DNA from: CAVOJV01 sp963696325
GTDB taxonomy: Bacteria > Pseudomonadota > Gammaproteobacteria > Competibacterales > Competibacteraceae
Length of the DNA: 64,000 nt
Assembly: GCA_963696325.1 (NCBI GenBank)
Contig: CAVOJV010000028.1
Span: forward strand, 59,926-123,925
Direction: 5' to 3'
The notes under the pieces were generated by a model. The model saw nothing but the letters and a program-made list of their open reading frames with translations, did not search any database and was not told the DNA's origin. Position numbers and translations under genes: made by a program. Shown one piece after another: positions 35,433-44,287 of the stretch (the stretch's first letter is position 1; every line of letters begins with the position of its first letter).

Positions 35433-35726
35433 ATGTCCGATAACGCCCTGCCCGAACAACGCCTGCTGTCCTTCAAGGAGATCGACGGTTTGCATCAATG
35501 CGCCAAGGGGGCGGCCTTCCGGGCCTTCAAGCGCCTTGGCCAGCGCCTAACCGAAGGCGAGCACTTTTGTTATCTGAATGCCGAAACCCACGCAGCAGAA
35601 ATCGAAGCGCTGCGCCAAGCCGGCCGGATCTATACGTCCACCGTCAATGCGGTTCTGCTAACCGAAACGGGCTATGCGATGCTCCGGCGGGTTCTGGAGG
35701 GAAACAAGCCTGAAGGACCTACCTGA
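35433..35726 (+). CDS. Small ORF6N-like (KilA-N/phage antirepressor N-terminal) protein
   Basis: A 97-residue protein with LLSFKEIDGLHQCAKGAAFR followed by a central acidic segment and RIYTSTVNAVLLTETGYAML, which resembles the ORF6N domain found at the N-terminus of phage antirepressors. No second domain is attached, so it may be a remnant or a stand-alone small regulator. The frame is open from 35376, but the ATG at 35433 is the first good start. Confidence 0.5.
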   Translation: MSDNALPEQRLLSFKEIDGLHQCAKGAAFRAFKRLGQRLTEGEHFCYLNAETHAAEIEALRQAGRIYTSTVNAVLLTETGYAMLRRVLEGNKPEGPT

Positions 35727-35752
35727 CAGCTCATTGCGGACTGTCCTTAACC

Positions 35753-35934
35753 ATGACCAGCATCTACGCACTCCAGATACTCTGGCGGCGCTCGTCCTGT
35801 CCTGCGCGACCGGTGCCGTTATCGCCCTGCTGAGTAAGCCGCGCTGGCTGCTTGTCTTGCCTCCCGGGCATTTCATCGGTATGGCACTGAATGCAATCGA
35901 TGGCATGCTGGCCCGCGAGCCCGCGTGGAAATAG
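35753..35934 (+). pseudogene. Remnant of a CDP-alcohol phosphatidyltransferase gene
   Basis: MTSIYAL (from 35753) and, in a shifted frame, TPDTLAALVLSCATGAVIAL then KPRWLLVLP and MALNAIDGMLARE match the start of CDP-diacylglycerol-dependent phosphatidyltransferases, ending just at the catalytic DG motif. The rest of the gene, including the distal aspartates, is missing before recG. It is truncated and frameshifted, so cannot be functional. Confidence 0.55.
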
Positions 35935-35950
35935 ACCTATCGGTCAACAC

Positions 35951-38041
35951 TCACACCTCTCCATACTGCCCGCCTACCCCGATCCAACGGCGGATGATGG
36001 CTTCGGCATGGTCGGGATAATCGCACAGCAACTCATCGGCGGCTTGCCGTACCTGGGGCAGCAGATACGCATCGCGCAGCAGGTCGGCGATACGCAGTTG
36101 CAGGGCGCCGGTCTGGCGGGTGCCGAGCACTTCGCCGGGACCGCGCATTTCCAGATCACGGCGGGCGATTTCGAAGCCGTCGTTGGTGTTGCGCAATACC
36201 TCCAGCCGGGACCGCGCCGGTTCCGAGAGTGGGACGCGGTACAGGAGTACGCAACTGCTCTGGGCGTTGCCCCGTCCGACCCGGCCACGCAACTGATGCA
36301 GTTGAGCCAGCCCCAGACGCTCGGCGTTTTCGATGATCATCAGGCTGGCATCGGGCACGTCCACGCCTACCTCGATCACCGTGGTAGCCACCAGCAGATC
36401 CAACTGCCTGGCCTTGAAAGCGACCATGGTGTGCTCCTTTTCGGCCAGTTTCAGGCGTCCGTGCACCAACCCTATGCGCAATTCCGGCAGGGTTTCGGCC
36501 AACAGGGCCGCGGTGGTAGCCGCGGCCTGGCATTGCAGTACCTCGGATTCCTCGATCAGGGGACACACCCAGTAAGCCTGCCGGCCCCCGCCACAGGCCA
36601 GCCGGATGCGCTGGATGACATCGGCGCGGCGGCCCTCGGCAACCACCACCGTCTGCACTGGGGTACGGCCCGGCGGCAGTTCGTCGATGACCGAGCAGTC
36701 CAGATCGGCATACGCGCTCATGGCCAGAGTTCGCGGGATAGGCGTTGCGGTCATGATGAGCTGATGGGGACAGCGCCCGCCCTGGCGGCCCTTCTCGCGC
36801 AAGGCCAGGCGCTGATGCACGCCGAAGCGATGCTGCTCGTCGATGATCACCAACGCCAGATCGGCGAAGACGACGTCTTCCTGGAACAGAGCATGGGTAC
36901 CCACCGCCACCTGGGCCTGGCCGGAACACAGGCGCTCCAGGATGGCCTCGCGGGCGCTGCCCTTGATCCTGCCCGATAGCCAGGCCACCTGCACGCCCAG
37001 AGGCTCCAGCCAGTTGTGGAAATTCCGGTAATGCTGCTCGGCCAACAACTCAGTGGGAGCCATGATGGCTGCCTGCAGACCTGCTTCCACGGCCCGCACG
37101 GTCGCCGCCGCCGCCACCACCGTCTTGCCCGAGCCCACGTCCCCCTGCACCAGGCGCAGCATGGGCCAGGAGCGGGCCAGGTCGGCATCGATCTCGGCGC
37201 TCACCCGGCGCTGGGCACGGGTCAGCGCGAATGGCAGCGCTTTTAAAAAGCGCTTGGTCAGGCTGCCTCTGCCGGCGAGCGGAGGCGCGGCATTGCGCTG
37301 CATCTGGGCGCGCAGGCGCCGCAGGCTCAATTGATGGGCGAGCAATTCCTCGAAGGCCAGGCGCTGGTGGGCAGGATGGCGGCCGCCGGCCAGCACGGCG
37401 AGATCGAGTTCCGCCGGCGGGCGATGGATGAGGCGCAGGGCTTCCTGCAGCGACGGCAACCCAAGGCGGTCCAACAGGGGTGGGGGCAGGCACTCGCGCG
37501 GCTGGTTGCTCTCCAGGCACTGCAAAGCCTGATCAGTGAGCGTGCGCAAACTGGCCTGATGCAGGCCCTCGGTGGTGGGATAGATGGGGGTCAGGTGTTC
37601 CTCGACTAACGCTTCCGAGCCATCCAGGCGACGCCACTCGGGATGCACCATTTCCAGCGTCGCGGGGCCATTGCGGATCTCTCCGAAACAGCGCAGACGC
37701 GTCCCCGCTTGTCCCAGCAAATTCTGCTGGGCCGGGCCGAAGTAGAAAAACCGCAGGGTCAGAAAACCACTGCCGTCGTGCACGCGGCACAGCAGGGCCC
37801 GCCGCCCCCGCTGCGTCACCTGGGACAGCAGCACCTCGACTTCGATCACCGCCTCGTCGCCGGGGCGCAGGCTGCCTATGGGCATGACCCGGGTGCGGTC
37901 CTGATAGCGCATCGGCAGATGAAACAACAGGTCTTCCACCGTTTGCACGCCCAAGCGCGCCAGGCGCTCGGCCAAGCGTGGCCCCACGCCCTTGAGGGTT
38001 TCGATGGGAAGATCCTCCAGGACCGGCGGACTCACCCCCAA
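35951..38041 (-). CDS. recG: ATP-dependent DNA helicase RecG
   Basis: A 696-residue branch-migration helicase that remodels stalled forks and Holliday junctions. The wedge/OB domain lies at the N-terminus (LKGVGPRLAERLARLGVQTV), then superfamily 2 motifs: LVQGDVGSGKTVVAAAA (Walker A), VIIDEQHRFG (Walker B), MTATPIPRTLAM, and VATTVIEVGVDVPDASLM; RLGLAQLHQLRGRVGRG is motif VI. The start is TTG 38041 or GTG 38035. It abuts the reductase gene upstream. Confidence 0.97.
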   Translation of the reverse strand: MGVSPPVLEDLPIETLKGVGPRLAERLARLGVQTVEDLLFHLPMRYQDRTRVMPIGSLRPGDEAVIEVEVLLSQVTQRGRRALLCRVHDGSGFLTLRFFYFGPAQQNLLGQAGTRLRCFGEIRNGPATLEMVHPEWRRLDGSEALVEEHLTPIYPTTEGLHQASLRTLTDQALQCLESNQPRECLPPPLLDRLGLPSLQEALRLIHRPPAELDLAVLAGGRHPAHQRLAFEELLAHQLSLRRLRAQMQRNAAPPLAGRGSLTKRFLKALPFALTRAQRRVSAEIDADLARSWPMLRLVQGDVGSGKTVVAAAATVRAVEAGLQAAIMAPTELLAEQHYRNFHNWLEPLGVQVAWLSGRIKGSAREAILERLCSGQAQVAVGTHALFQEDVVFADLALVIIDEQHRFGVHQRLALREKGRQGGRCPHQLIMTATPIPRTLAMSAYADLDCSVIDELPPGRTPVQTVVVAEGRRADVIQRIRLACGGGRQAYWVCPLIEESEVLQCQAAATTAALLAETLPELRIGLVHGRLKLAEKEHTMVAFKARQLDLLVATTVIEVGVDVPDASLMIIENAERLGLAQLHQLRGRVGRGNAQSSCVLLYRVPLSEPARSRLEVLRNTNDGFEIARRDLEMRGPGEVLGTRQTGALQLRIADLLRDAYLLPQVRQAADELLCDYPDHAEAIIRRWIGVGGQYGEV

Positions 38042-39073
38042 TCAAGACCTCACGGCCGGGCTGTCCGGGGAAAAGTCGAAGGAGTCGTAGTACAGGTATT
38101 CTTCCGGCAGACCGTGCTCAGCGAACGCTTGTTTGGCGATCTGTATCATGGGTGGTGGACCGCTCATGTAGACCTCGTAGCCGCTCAAATCAGGATAGTC
38201 GGTGGTTACCGCCGCATGTACCCAGCCCCTGTGGCCCTGCCAGTCATCCTCCGGACGCGGTTCGGACAGCACGGGCGTATAGCGAAAATTCGGATACTGC
38301 TCCAGCCAGGCCATGGGCAGTTCATGCAAATACAGATCCTGCCGCGTCCGCGCCCCCCAGTATAGATGGATGGGGCGGGTGACACCGGTATAAAAAGCAT
38401 GTTCCAGCATGGCCTTGAGGGGTGCGAAGCCAGTTCCTCCGCCCATCATGATGATGGGGCATGGCGAGTCTTCGCGCAGGAAAAAGGAGCCCAGGGGACC
38501 CTGGAAGCGCAGAATGGTTTTTTCGCGCAGTTGCCCGAAGACAAAATCCGTGAACTCACCACCGGGAACGTGCCGGACATGAATTTCCAGACAGTCATCG
38601 GCGTGGGGGGCGTTGGCCAGGGAAAAATCGCGCCGGCGACCGTCCCGCAGCAGGATGGCGATATACTGTCCGGCCAGGAACTGGAGGCGTTCAGAGGCAG
38701 GCAATTTGAGCGAGAGCTTCATCACATCGACCGCCAATCTCTCCATCGCCACCACCCGGCAGGGCAGAGTCTTGATCTCGATATCCCTAACCGCGTCCAC
38801 CTCGCGCACCTCCAGGATCAGGTCGCTTGAGGGCAGCGCCTGGCATAGCAAAGCCTTGCCTTCGGCCTGCTGTTGGGCACTGAGGGCGGTGGGCGTCTCC
38901 CCTGGGTAGCCTATCTCGCCGGACAGCACCTTGCCCATGCAGGCGCCGCAGTTACCATTGCGGCAGCCGTAGGGCAAAGGATGGGCCTGCCTTAACGCGG
39001 CAGTCAGCACGGTTTCGCCAGCCTCAACGTAAAATTCGTGGCCGCTGGGCTTTAGGGTGACTTTATAGGACAT
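38042..39073 (-). CDS. Ferredoxin-flavin NAD(P)H reductase, CDP-6-deoxy-glucoseen reductase-like
   Basis: A 343-residue protein with an N-terminal plant-type [2Fe-2S] ferredoxin domain (ligands in CRNGNCGACMG and LLCQA) fused to a ferredoxin-NADP reductase module: FAD binding RRDFSLANAPHADDCLEIH and nucleotide binding IIMMGGGTGFAPLKAML. It is usually annotated after the dideoxysugar enzyme AscD/RfbI, but no deoxysugar genes are nearby. It may instead supply electrons or reduced flavin; a ubiD gene lies 3.6 kb away. Confidence 0.88.
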   Translation of the reverse strand: MSYKVTLKPSGHEFYVEAGETVLTAALRQAHPLPYGCRNGNCGACMGKVLSGEIGYPGETPTALSAQQQAEGKALLCQALPSSDLILEVREVDAVRDIEIKTLPCRVVAMERLAVDVMKLSLKLPASERLQFLAGQYIAILLRDGRRRDFSLANAPHADDCLEIHVRHVPGGEFTDFVFGQLREKTILRFQGPLGSFFLREDSPCPIIMMGGGTGFAPLKAMLEHAFYTGVTRPIHLYWGARTRQDLYLHELPMAWLEQYPNFRYTPVLSEPRPEDDWQGHRGWVHAAVTTDYPDLSGYEVYMSGPPPMIQIAKQAFAEHGLPEEYLYYDSFDFSPDSPAVRS

Positions 39074-39359
39074 GGGCAGAGATTCCGTTTATGCAGACGC
39101 TCATTTGACCAGTTAATGGGCAGCTTGCTGCAGATCAGCAAATAAAACAGGTTTTCCTGTGACAGTCCAGAAAGCGCTATCACGATGAGGTGGCTCATAA
39201 CCTCCGCCCCATCTTCCCGGCTGATTGTCGGACAGTCTCCATTCTTCTCTGCGCAGTGGCAACCCGTATCTCGTAGACTGTTGATGGCCTACTCTATCCA
39301 GTAGCTTGCTGTTATCAAATTAACCGGCAATGCTGCTTCATCATGAGGAGGAGTAGTGT

Positions 39360-39944
39360 GTGGAGACTTTACTAACGCTTTCACGATTTATCGACGCCTT
39401 GAACGAACGGATAGGGCGCAGCGTTTACTGGCTGATTTTGGTCATGGCCATCATCAGTACCCTGAATGCCGGTTTCCGCAAACTGTTCAACATGAGTTCC
39501 AATGCCTTTCTGGAGATCCAATGGTATCTGTTCGCGGCGGTATTCCTGCTCGGAGCCGGCTATACCCTGCTCCGCAATGAGCACGTACGCATCGACGTCA
39601 TCGCCAGCAAATTCAGCCAGCAAGGACAGATCTGGATCGATATCATTGGCACGGTTTGTTTCCTGTTTCCGCTCACCCTGGTTGTACTGTACGACAGTTG
39701 GCCCTATTTCGTGACCTCTTTCACCAGCCAGGAAGGCTCCAGCAACCCGGGCGGACTCATCGTCTGGCCGGTCAAGCTGCTGATTCCGCTAGGCTTCTTT
39801 CTGCTGTTTCTGCAAGGGGTTTCGCAACTCGTCAAGCTGATCGACGCACTGCAAGGAAGGGGCGATGTGGGTGGTTTGCTCAAACATCATACCGTGGCGG
39901 AAGATGCCGTCGAACTCGCGGTCGGCGAGCATAAGAACGATTAA
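39360..39944 (+). CDS. TRAP transporter small permease (DctQ family)
   Basis: A 194-residue four-helix membrane protein typical of TRAP small subunits (LILVMAIISTLNAGFRKLF; LEIQWYLFAAVFLLGAGYTL; NEHVRIDV). GAGGAGGAG precedes the GTG start at 39360. The large permease follows after 13 bases. It probably imports 2-oxo or hydroxy acids, judged from the binding protein. Confidence 0.9.
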   Translation: METLLTLSRFIDALNERIGRSVYWLILVMAIISTLNAGFRKLFNMSSNAFLEIQWYLFAAVFLLGAGYTLLRNEHVRIDVIASKFSQQGQIWIDIIGTVCFLFPLTLVVLYDSWPYFVTSFTSQEGSSNPGGLIVWPVKLLIPLGFFLLFLQGVSQLVKLIDALQGRGDVGGLLKHHTVAEDAVELAVGEHKND

Positions 39945-39957
39945 AAAGAGAGCATCC

Positions 39958-41409
39958 ATGGTTGAATTCCTGATCGCTAACATGGCGCCGCTGATGTTCA
40001 CGGCGCTGATCGCCTTTATGCTGTTCGGCTATCCGGTCGCCTTTTCCCTGGCTGCCAATGGGTTGCTATTCGGCTTGCTCGGCATCGAGTTGGGACTGCT
40101 TGGGCCGGAACTGTTGCAGGCCCTGCCGCAACGCATCTTTGGGATCATGCAGAACGAAACCCTGCTCGCCATCCCGTTCTTTACCTTTATGGGTCTGATC
40201 CTGGAACGCAGTGGGATGGCGGAGGATCTGCTCGACACCATCGGCCAGCTGTTCGGACCATTACCCGGAGGGCTCGCCTACGCCGTAGTCTTTGTCGGCG
40301 CCCTGTTGGCGGCGACCACCGGCGTGGTGGCGGCCTCGGTGATCTCGATGGGGCTGATCTCGCTGCCGATCATGCTGCGCTATGGCTACGACAAGCGCCT
40401 GGCCGCCGGCGTCATCGCCGCTTCCGGGACGCTCGCGCAGATCATTCCGCCCTCGCTGGTGTTGATCATCATGGCCGACCAGTTGGGTCGCTCCGTCGGT
40501 GAAATGTATGAGGGCGCGTTCGTCCCCGGCCTGCTGCTCGCGGGTTTGTACGCGGGTTTCATACTGCTGGTCTCCCTCGCCAGGAAAAAGATGGTTCCGG
40601 CCTTGCCTCCGGAAGCTCGTACCCTGCGCGGCTTCGCGCTGCTCAGGCGAGTGATTTTCTCCCTGGTTCCGCCGCTGGTACTGATTTTCCTGGTGCTGGG
40701 CACCATCTTCCTCGGCATCGCCACACCCACCGAGGGCGGCGCCATGGGCGCGAGCGGCGCGCTGATTCTGGCCATGGCCAACCGCCGGCTGGACTGGCGC
40801 TTGCTCAAACAGGCCATGGATGCAACCGCCAAACTGTCCAGCTTTGTAATGTTTATCCTGATCGGTTCGACGGTGTTCAGCCTGGTGTTCCGGGCGGTCA
40901 ACGGGGATCTCTGGGTAGAGCACTGGTTGACCAGTCTGCCGGGCGGTCAACTGGGTTTTCTGATCATCGTCAACATGATGGTGTTTGTGTTGGCTTTCTT
41001 CCTGGACTTCTTCGAGCTCTCCTTTATCATTGTGCCGCTGCTCGCTCCGGTCGCCGCGAAGTTGGGTATTGACCTGATCTGGTTCGGGGTGTTGCTGGGT
41101 GTCAACATGCAGACCTCGTTCATGCACCCGCCTTTCGGATTTGCGCTGTTCTATCTGCGCAGCGTAGCGCCCAAGGAAGTGAAAACGTCCGAGATCTACT
41201 GGGGCTCGATACCCTTCGTAGGCATCCAGTTGGTCATGGTGAGCCTGCTCATCGTCTTCCCCGGACTGGTCGGCGTTGAAACAAAGAAAGCCGATGCAAA
41301 CGCACCCGTGTTCATCGAGGCACCGGCGGGAGATTACTCGCTGCCACCGCCGACGTTCAATCTCGAACCCGACAAGGGTGACGCCGATAAGCCAAAGTCC
41401 GCCCAGTGA
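39958..41409 (+). CDS. TRAP transporter large permease (DctM family)
   Basis: A 483-residue membrane protein with about twelve helices that forms the translocation channel of a sodium- or proton-driven TRAP importer. It starts at ATG 39958 (MVEFLIANMAPLMFTALIAF). Typical segments include PLPGGLAYAVVFVGALLAAT, SVISMGLISLPIMLRYGYD, LAQIIPPSLVLIIMADQLG and GIATPTEGGAMGA. The matching binding-protein gene is convergent, on the other strand. Confidence 0.93.
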   Translation: MVEFLIANMAPLMFTALIAFMLFGYPVAFSLAANGLLFGLLGIELGLLGPELLQALPQRIFGIMQNETLLAIPFFTFMGLILERSGMAEDLLDTIGQLFGPLPGGLAYAVVFVGALLAATTGVVAASVISMGLISLPIMLRYGYDKRLAAGVIAASGTLAQIIPPSLVLIIMADQLGRSVGEMYEGAFVPGLLLAGLYAGFILLVSLARKKMVPALPPEARTLRGFALLRRVIFSLVPPLVLIFLVLGTIFLGIATPTEGGAMGASGALILAMANRRLDWRLLKQAMDATAKLSSFVMFILIGSTVFSLVFRAVNGDLWVEHWLTSLPGGQLGFLIIVNMMVFVLAFFLDFFELSFIIVPLLAPVAAKLGIDLIWFGVLLGVNMQTSFMHPPFGFALFYLRSVAPKEVKTSEIYWGSIPFVGIQLVMVSLLIVFPGLVGVETKKADANAPVFIEAPAGDYSLPPPTFNLEPDKGDADKPKSAQ

Positions 41410-41469
41410 TTCCGGCTGCTCAGGGCATACCCTCCGCCGTGAGGGAGGAGGGTGGGGGTGAGCGGAAGG

Positions 41470-42555
41470 TTAGAACTTCTGGCCGTACATGAAATTGGCG
41501 AACGTCGCCTCGGCGATGCGGAACCACTGGTTCTGCTCGGAGCGGAACTTCTTCCAGGGTTCGTAGATAGTCTTGAATGCCGGGTTCTTGCCGGCCTCCT
41601 CTTCGTACAAATCGGTCGCCGCCTTCAAGGCGGCTTCCATGATGTCCTTCGGAAACGGACGCAGTTTGGTTCCTTCGCGCACCAGGCGAGACAAGGCAGC
41701 CGGGTTTTTCGAATCGTAATCGGCCATCATCAGGGCATTGGCCTCCGCCGCCGCAACTTCAAATGCATCCTTGTAAGGTTGCGGCAGCTTCTCCCATTCC
41801 TTGAGATTGACATAGAAGGACAGCGTAGACCCGCCCTCCCACCAACTGGGGTAGTAATAGTAGGGAGCGACCTTGTAGAAACCCAGTTTCTCGTCATCAT
41901 AAGGACCGACCCACTCGGCGGCATCGATGGTGCCTTTTTCCAGTGCTGGATAAATTTCACCGCCGGCAATCTGCTGTGGCACCGCGCCGAGGCGCGCCAT
42001 GATCTCGCCGCCGAGCCCGGCGATACGCATCTTGAGTCCCTTCAAGTCGGCGGTACTGACGATCTCCTTGCGGAACCAGCCGCCCATCTGGGTGCCGGTA
42101 TTGCCACCCGGGAAAGTAGTGATACCGTAGTCCTTCAAGAAGCTGCGCATAAGCTCCAGGCCACCGCCATAGTAAAGCCAGGCGTTCTGCTGACGCGCGG
42201 TCAAACCGAACGGCACGCCGGTATCAAAGGCAAAGGCTTTGTTCTTACCGACGTAGTAATAACTTGCCGAATGGCCGCATTCCACGGTGCCCTGCTGGCA
42301 GGCATCCAGCACCTGCAAGCCGGGGACGATCTCGCCGGCGGCGAACACCCGGATCTCGAACTTGCCTTCCGTCAAAGCCTTGATGCGGTTGGCGAGATCT
42401 TCCGCGCCCCCATAGATCGTATCAAGGCTCTTGGGAAAGCTGGAGGCCATGCGCCATTTGACAGTGGGCTGGGATTGGGCGATGGCCGGCGCCCCAATCG
42501 TGGTGGCGGCGGCAATTCCGAGGCTCGCGGTTTGCAGGAATTTTCTTCTTTCCAT
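41470..42555 (-). CDS. TRAP transporter substrate-binding protein (FcbT1/TakP-like)
   Basis: A 361-residue periplasmic binding protein. The N-terminus MERRKFLQTASLGIAAATTI has twin arginines followed by a hydrophobic stretch and APAIAQ, so Tat export is likely. The mature protein (WRMASSFPKSLDTIYGGAED; AEWVGPYDDEKLGFYKVAPY) belongs to the mannitol/chloroaromatic-type group that includes the 2-oxoacid binder TakP. Unusually, it is convergent with dctQM rather than in their operon. It diverges from ubiD. Confidence 0.92.
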   Translation of the reverse strand: MERRKFLQTASLGIAAATTIGAPAIAQSQPTVKWRMASSFPKSLDTIYGGAEDLANRIKALTEGKFEIRVFAAGEIVPGLQVLDACQQGTVECGHSASYYYVGKNKAFAFDTGVPFGLTARQQNAWLYYGGGLELMRSFLKDYGITTFPGGNTGTQMGGWFRKEIVSTADLKGLKMRIAGLGGEIMARLGAVPQQIAGGEIYPALEKGTIDAAEWVGPYDDEKLGFYKVAPYYYYPSWWEGGSTLSFYVNLKEWEKLPQPYKDAFEVAAAEANALMMADYDSKNPAALSRLVREGTKLRPFPKDIMEAALKAATDLYEEEAGKNPAFKTIYEPWKKFRSEQNQWFRIAEATFANFMYGQKF

Positions 42556-42702
42556 CGTATGACCTTGGTTGTGGTTGTATGAATGAGTGGTGCACCCTTG
42601 TGGGTGGAAGAGTTTTTTGTTGATACTAATGGAGAGCAATGCCCTAAACAATTGCTTGCCCAAAAACGTTACGTCAACCTCCTTGCACGCCCAAGCAACG
42701 AC

Positions 42703-44176
42703 ATGAAATATAAAGATCTGCGCGAGTTTATCGCGAAGCTGGAACAAAATGGGCAGCTCAAACGGGTCAGCATCGAGGTAGACCCCTACCTGGAGATGAC
42801 CGAGATCTGCGACCGCGCCCTGCGCACCGGTGGTCCCGCCATCCTGTTCGAGAATCCCAAGGGCCATACCATCCCGGTGCTGGGCAATCTGTTCGGCACC
42901 CCGCAGCGGGTGGCGATGGGCATGGGCCGAGGACGACGTGGAAGCCCTGCGCGAGGTGGGTAAACTGCTGGCCTTCCTCAAGGAACCCGATCCCCCCAAG
43001 GGCTTTCAGGGATGCCTGGGAAAAGCTGCCCATCTTCAAGAAAGGTGCTGGATATGGCGCCCAAAACGGTAAGCCATGCGCCCTGTCAGGAACACGTTAT
43101 CGAGGGGACCGCGGTGGATCTGTCCCGCCTGCCCATCCAGACCTGCTGGCCGGAGGACGCCGGACCCCTGATAACCTGGGGGCTGGTCATCACCAAGGGA
43201 CCGCACAAGAGCCGGCAGAACCTGGGGATCTACCGCCAGCAGGTGATCGCCCGCAACCAGGTGATCATGCGCTGGCTGTCGCACCGGGGCGGGGCGATGG
43301 ATTTCAGGGAATGGCAACAGGCCCACCCTGGCGAGCCGTTTCCCATCGCCGTCGCCCTGGGTGCGGACCCAGCCACTATTCTGGGGGCGGTGACCCCGGT
43401 GCCGGATACGCTCTCGGAATATGCCTTCGCGGGACTGTTGCGAGGCGCCCGCACGGAACTGGCCCGCTGCCTGGGCAGCGACTTGCAGGTGCCGGCCAGC
43501 GCCGAGTTCGTTCTGGAGGGCCATATCAAACCAGGTGAACTGGCGCCAGAGGGACCTTTCGGCGACCACACCGGCTACTACAACGAGGTGGACAAATTTC
43601 CGGTATTCACCGTGGAGCGCATCACCCATCGGCATAACCCTATTTATCACAGCACCTACACAGGCCGGCCTCCGGATGAGCCGGCCATCCTGGGTGTGGC
43701 CCTGAACGAGGTGTTCGTGCCTATCCTGCAAAAGCAGTTCCCCGAAATCGTGGATTTCTATCTGCCTCCGGAAGGCTGTTCATACCGGCTTGGCCGTGGT
43801 CAGCATCAAAAAGCAGTATCCCGGCCACGCCAAGCGCATCATGCTGGGCGTCTGGTCCTTTCTGCGCCAGTTCATGTACACCAAATTCGTCATCGTCGTG
43901 GATGACGATATCAACACCCGCGATTGGAAGGACGTGATCTGGGCCATCACCACCCGCATGGACCCCGCCCGCGATACCGTGATGATCGAGAACACCCCTA
44001 TCGACTATCTGGATTTCGCTTCACCGGTTTCCGGCCTCGGTTCCAAGCTTGGGTTCGACGCCACCAATAAATGGCGGGGCGAGACCACCCGCGAGTGGGG
44101 CCGGCCCATCACCATGACGGCAACGGTGCAAAGGCGCGTGGACGCGCTATGGGAGCAACTGGGACTGGAAAGATGA
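42703..44176 (+). CDS. ubiD: UbiD 3-octaprenyl-4-hydroxybenzoate decarboxylase, four frameshifts
   Basis: The prenylated-FMN-dependent decarboxylase of ubiquinone synthesis. The E. coli-like sequence is continuous across frames: MKYKDLREFIAKLEQNGQL, GKLLAFLKEPDPPKGF, VLDMAPKTV, TWGLVITKGPHKSRQNLGIY, EGPFGDHTGYYNEVDKFPVF and TPIDYLDFASPVSGLGSK. Frame changes are near 42,927, 43,009, 43,043 and 43,790; at each, removing one base (a C, G, A and T that repeat a neighbour) restores the expected protein. Sequencing insertions are more likely than a real loss. Confidence 0.9.
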
Positions 44177-44287
44177 TGGACATTCGGGAAAATGCCAGAC
44201 ACACTTAGGGATGTATGAATTGGTTTTTGCGACGATGGAAATATGGGATAGTTTTTAACTGCTGCTGATGACAGGGGAGGGAATAGT

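Noticed and set aside
38042..39073. Deoxysugar biosynthesis enzyme
   Set aside because: The usual family name suggests this, but no sugar-nucleotide genes are nearby; a general ferredoxin-flavin reductase is safer.
40261..41127. Minus-strand ORF inside dctM
   Set aside because: Composition dominated by Gln/His/Gly/Arg, typical of an antisense shadow of membrane helices.
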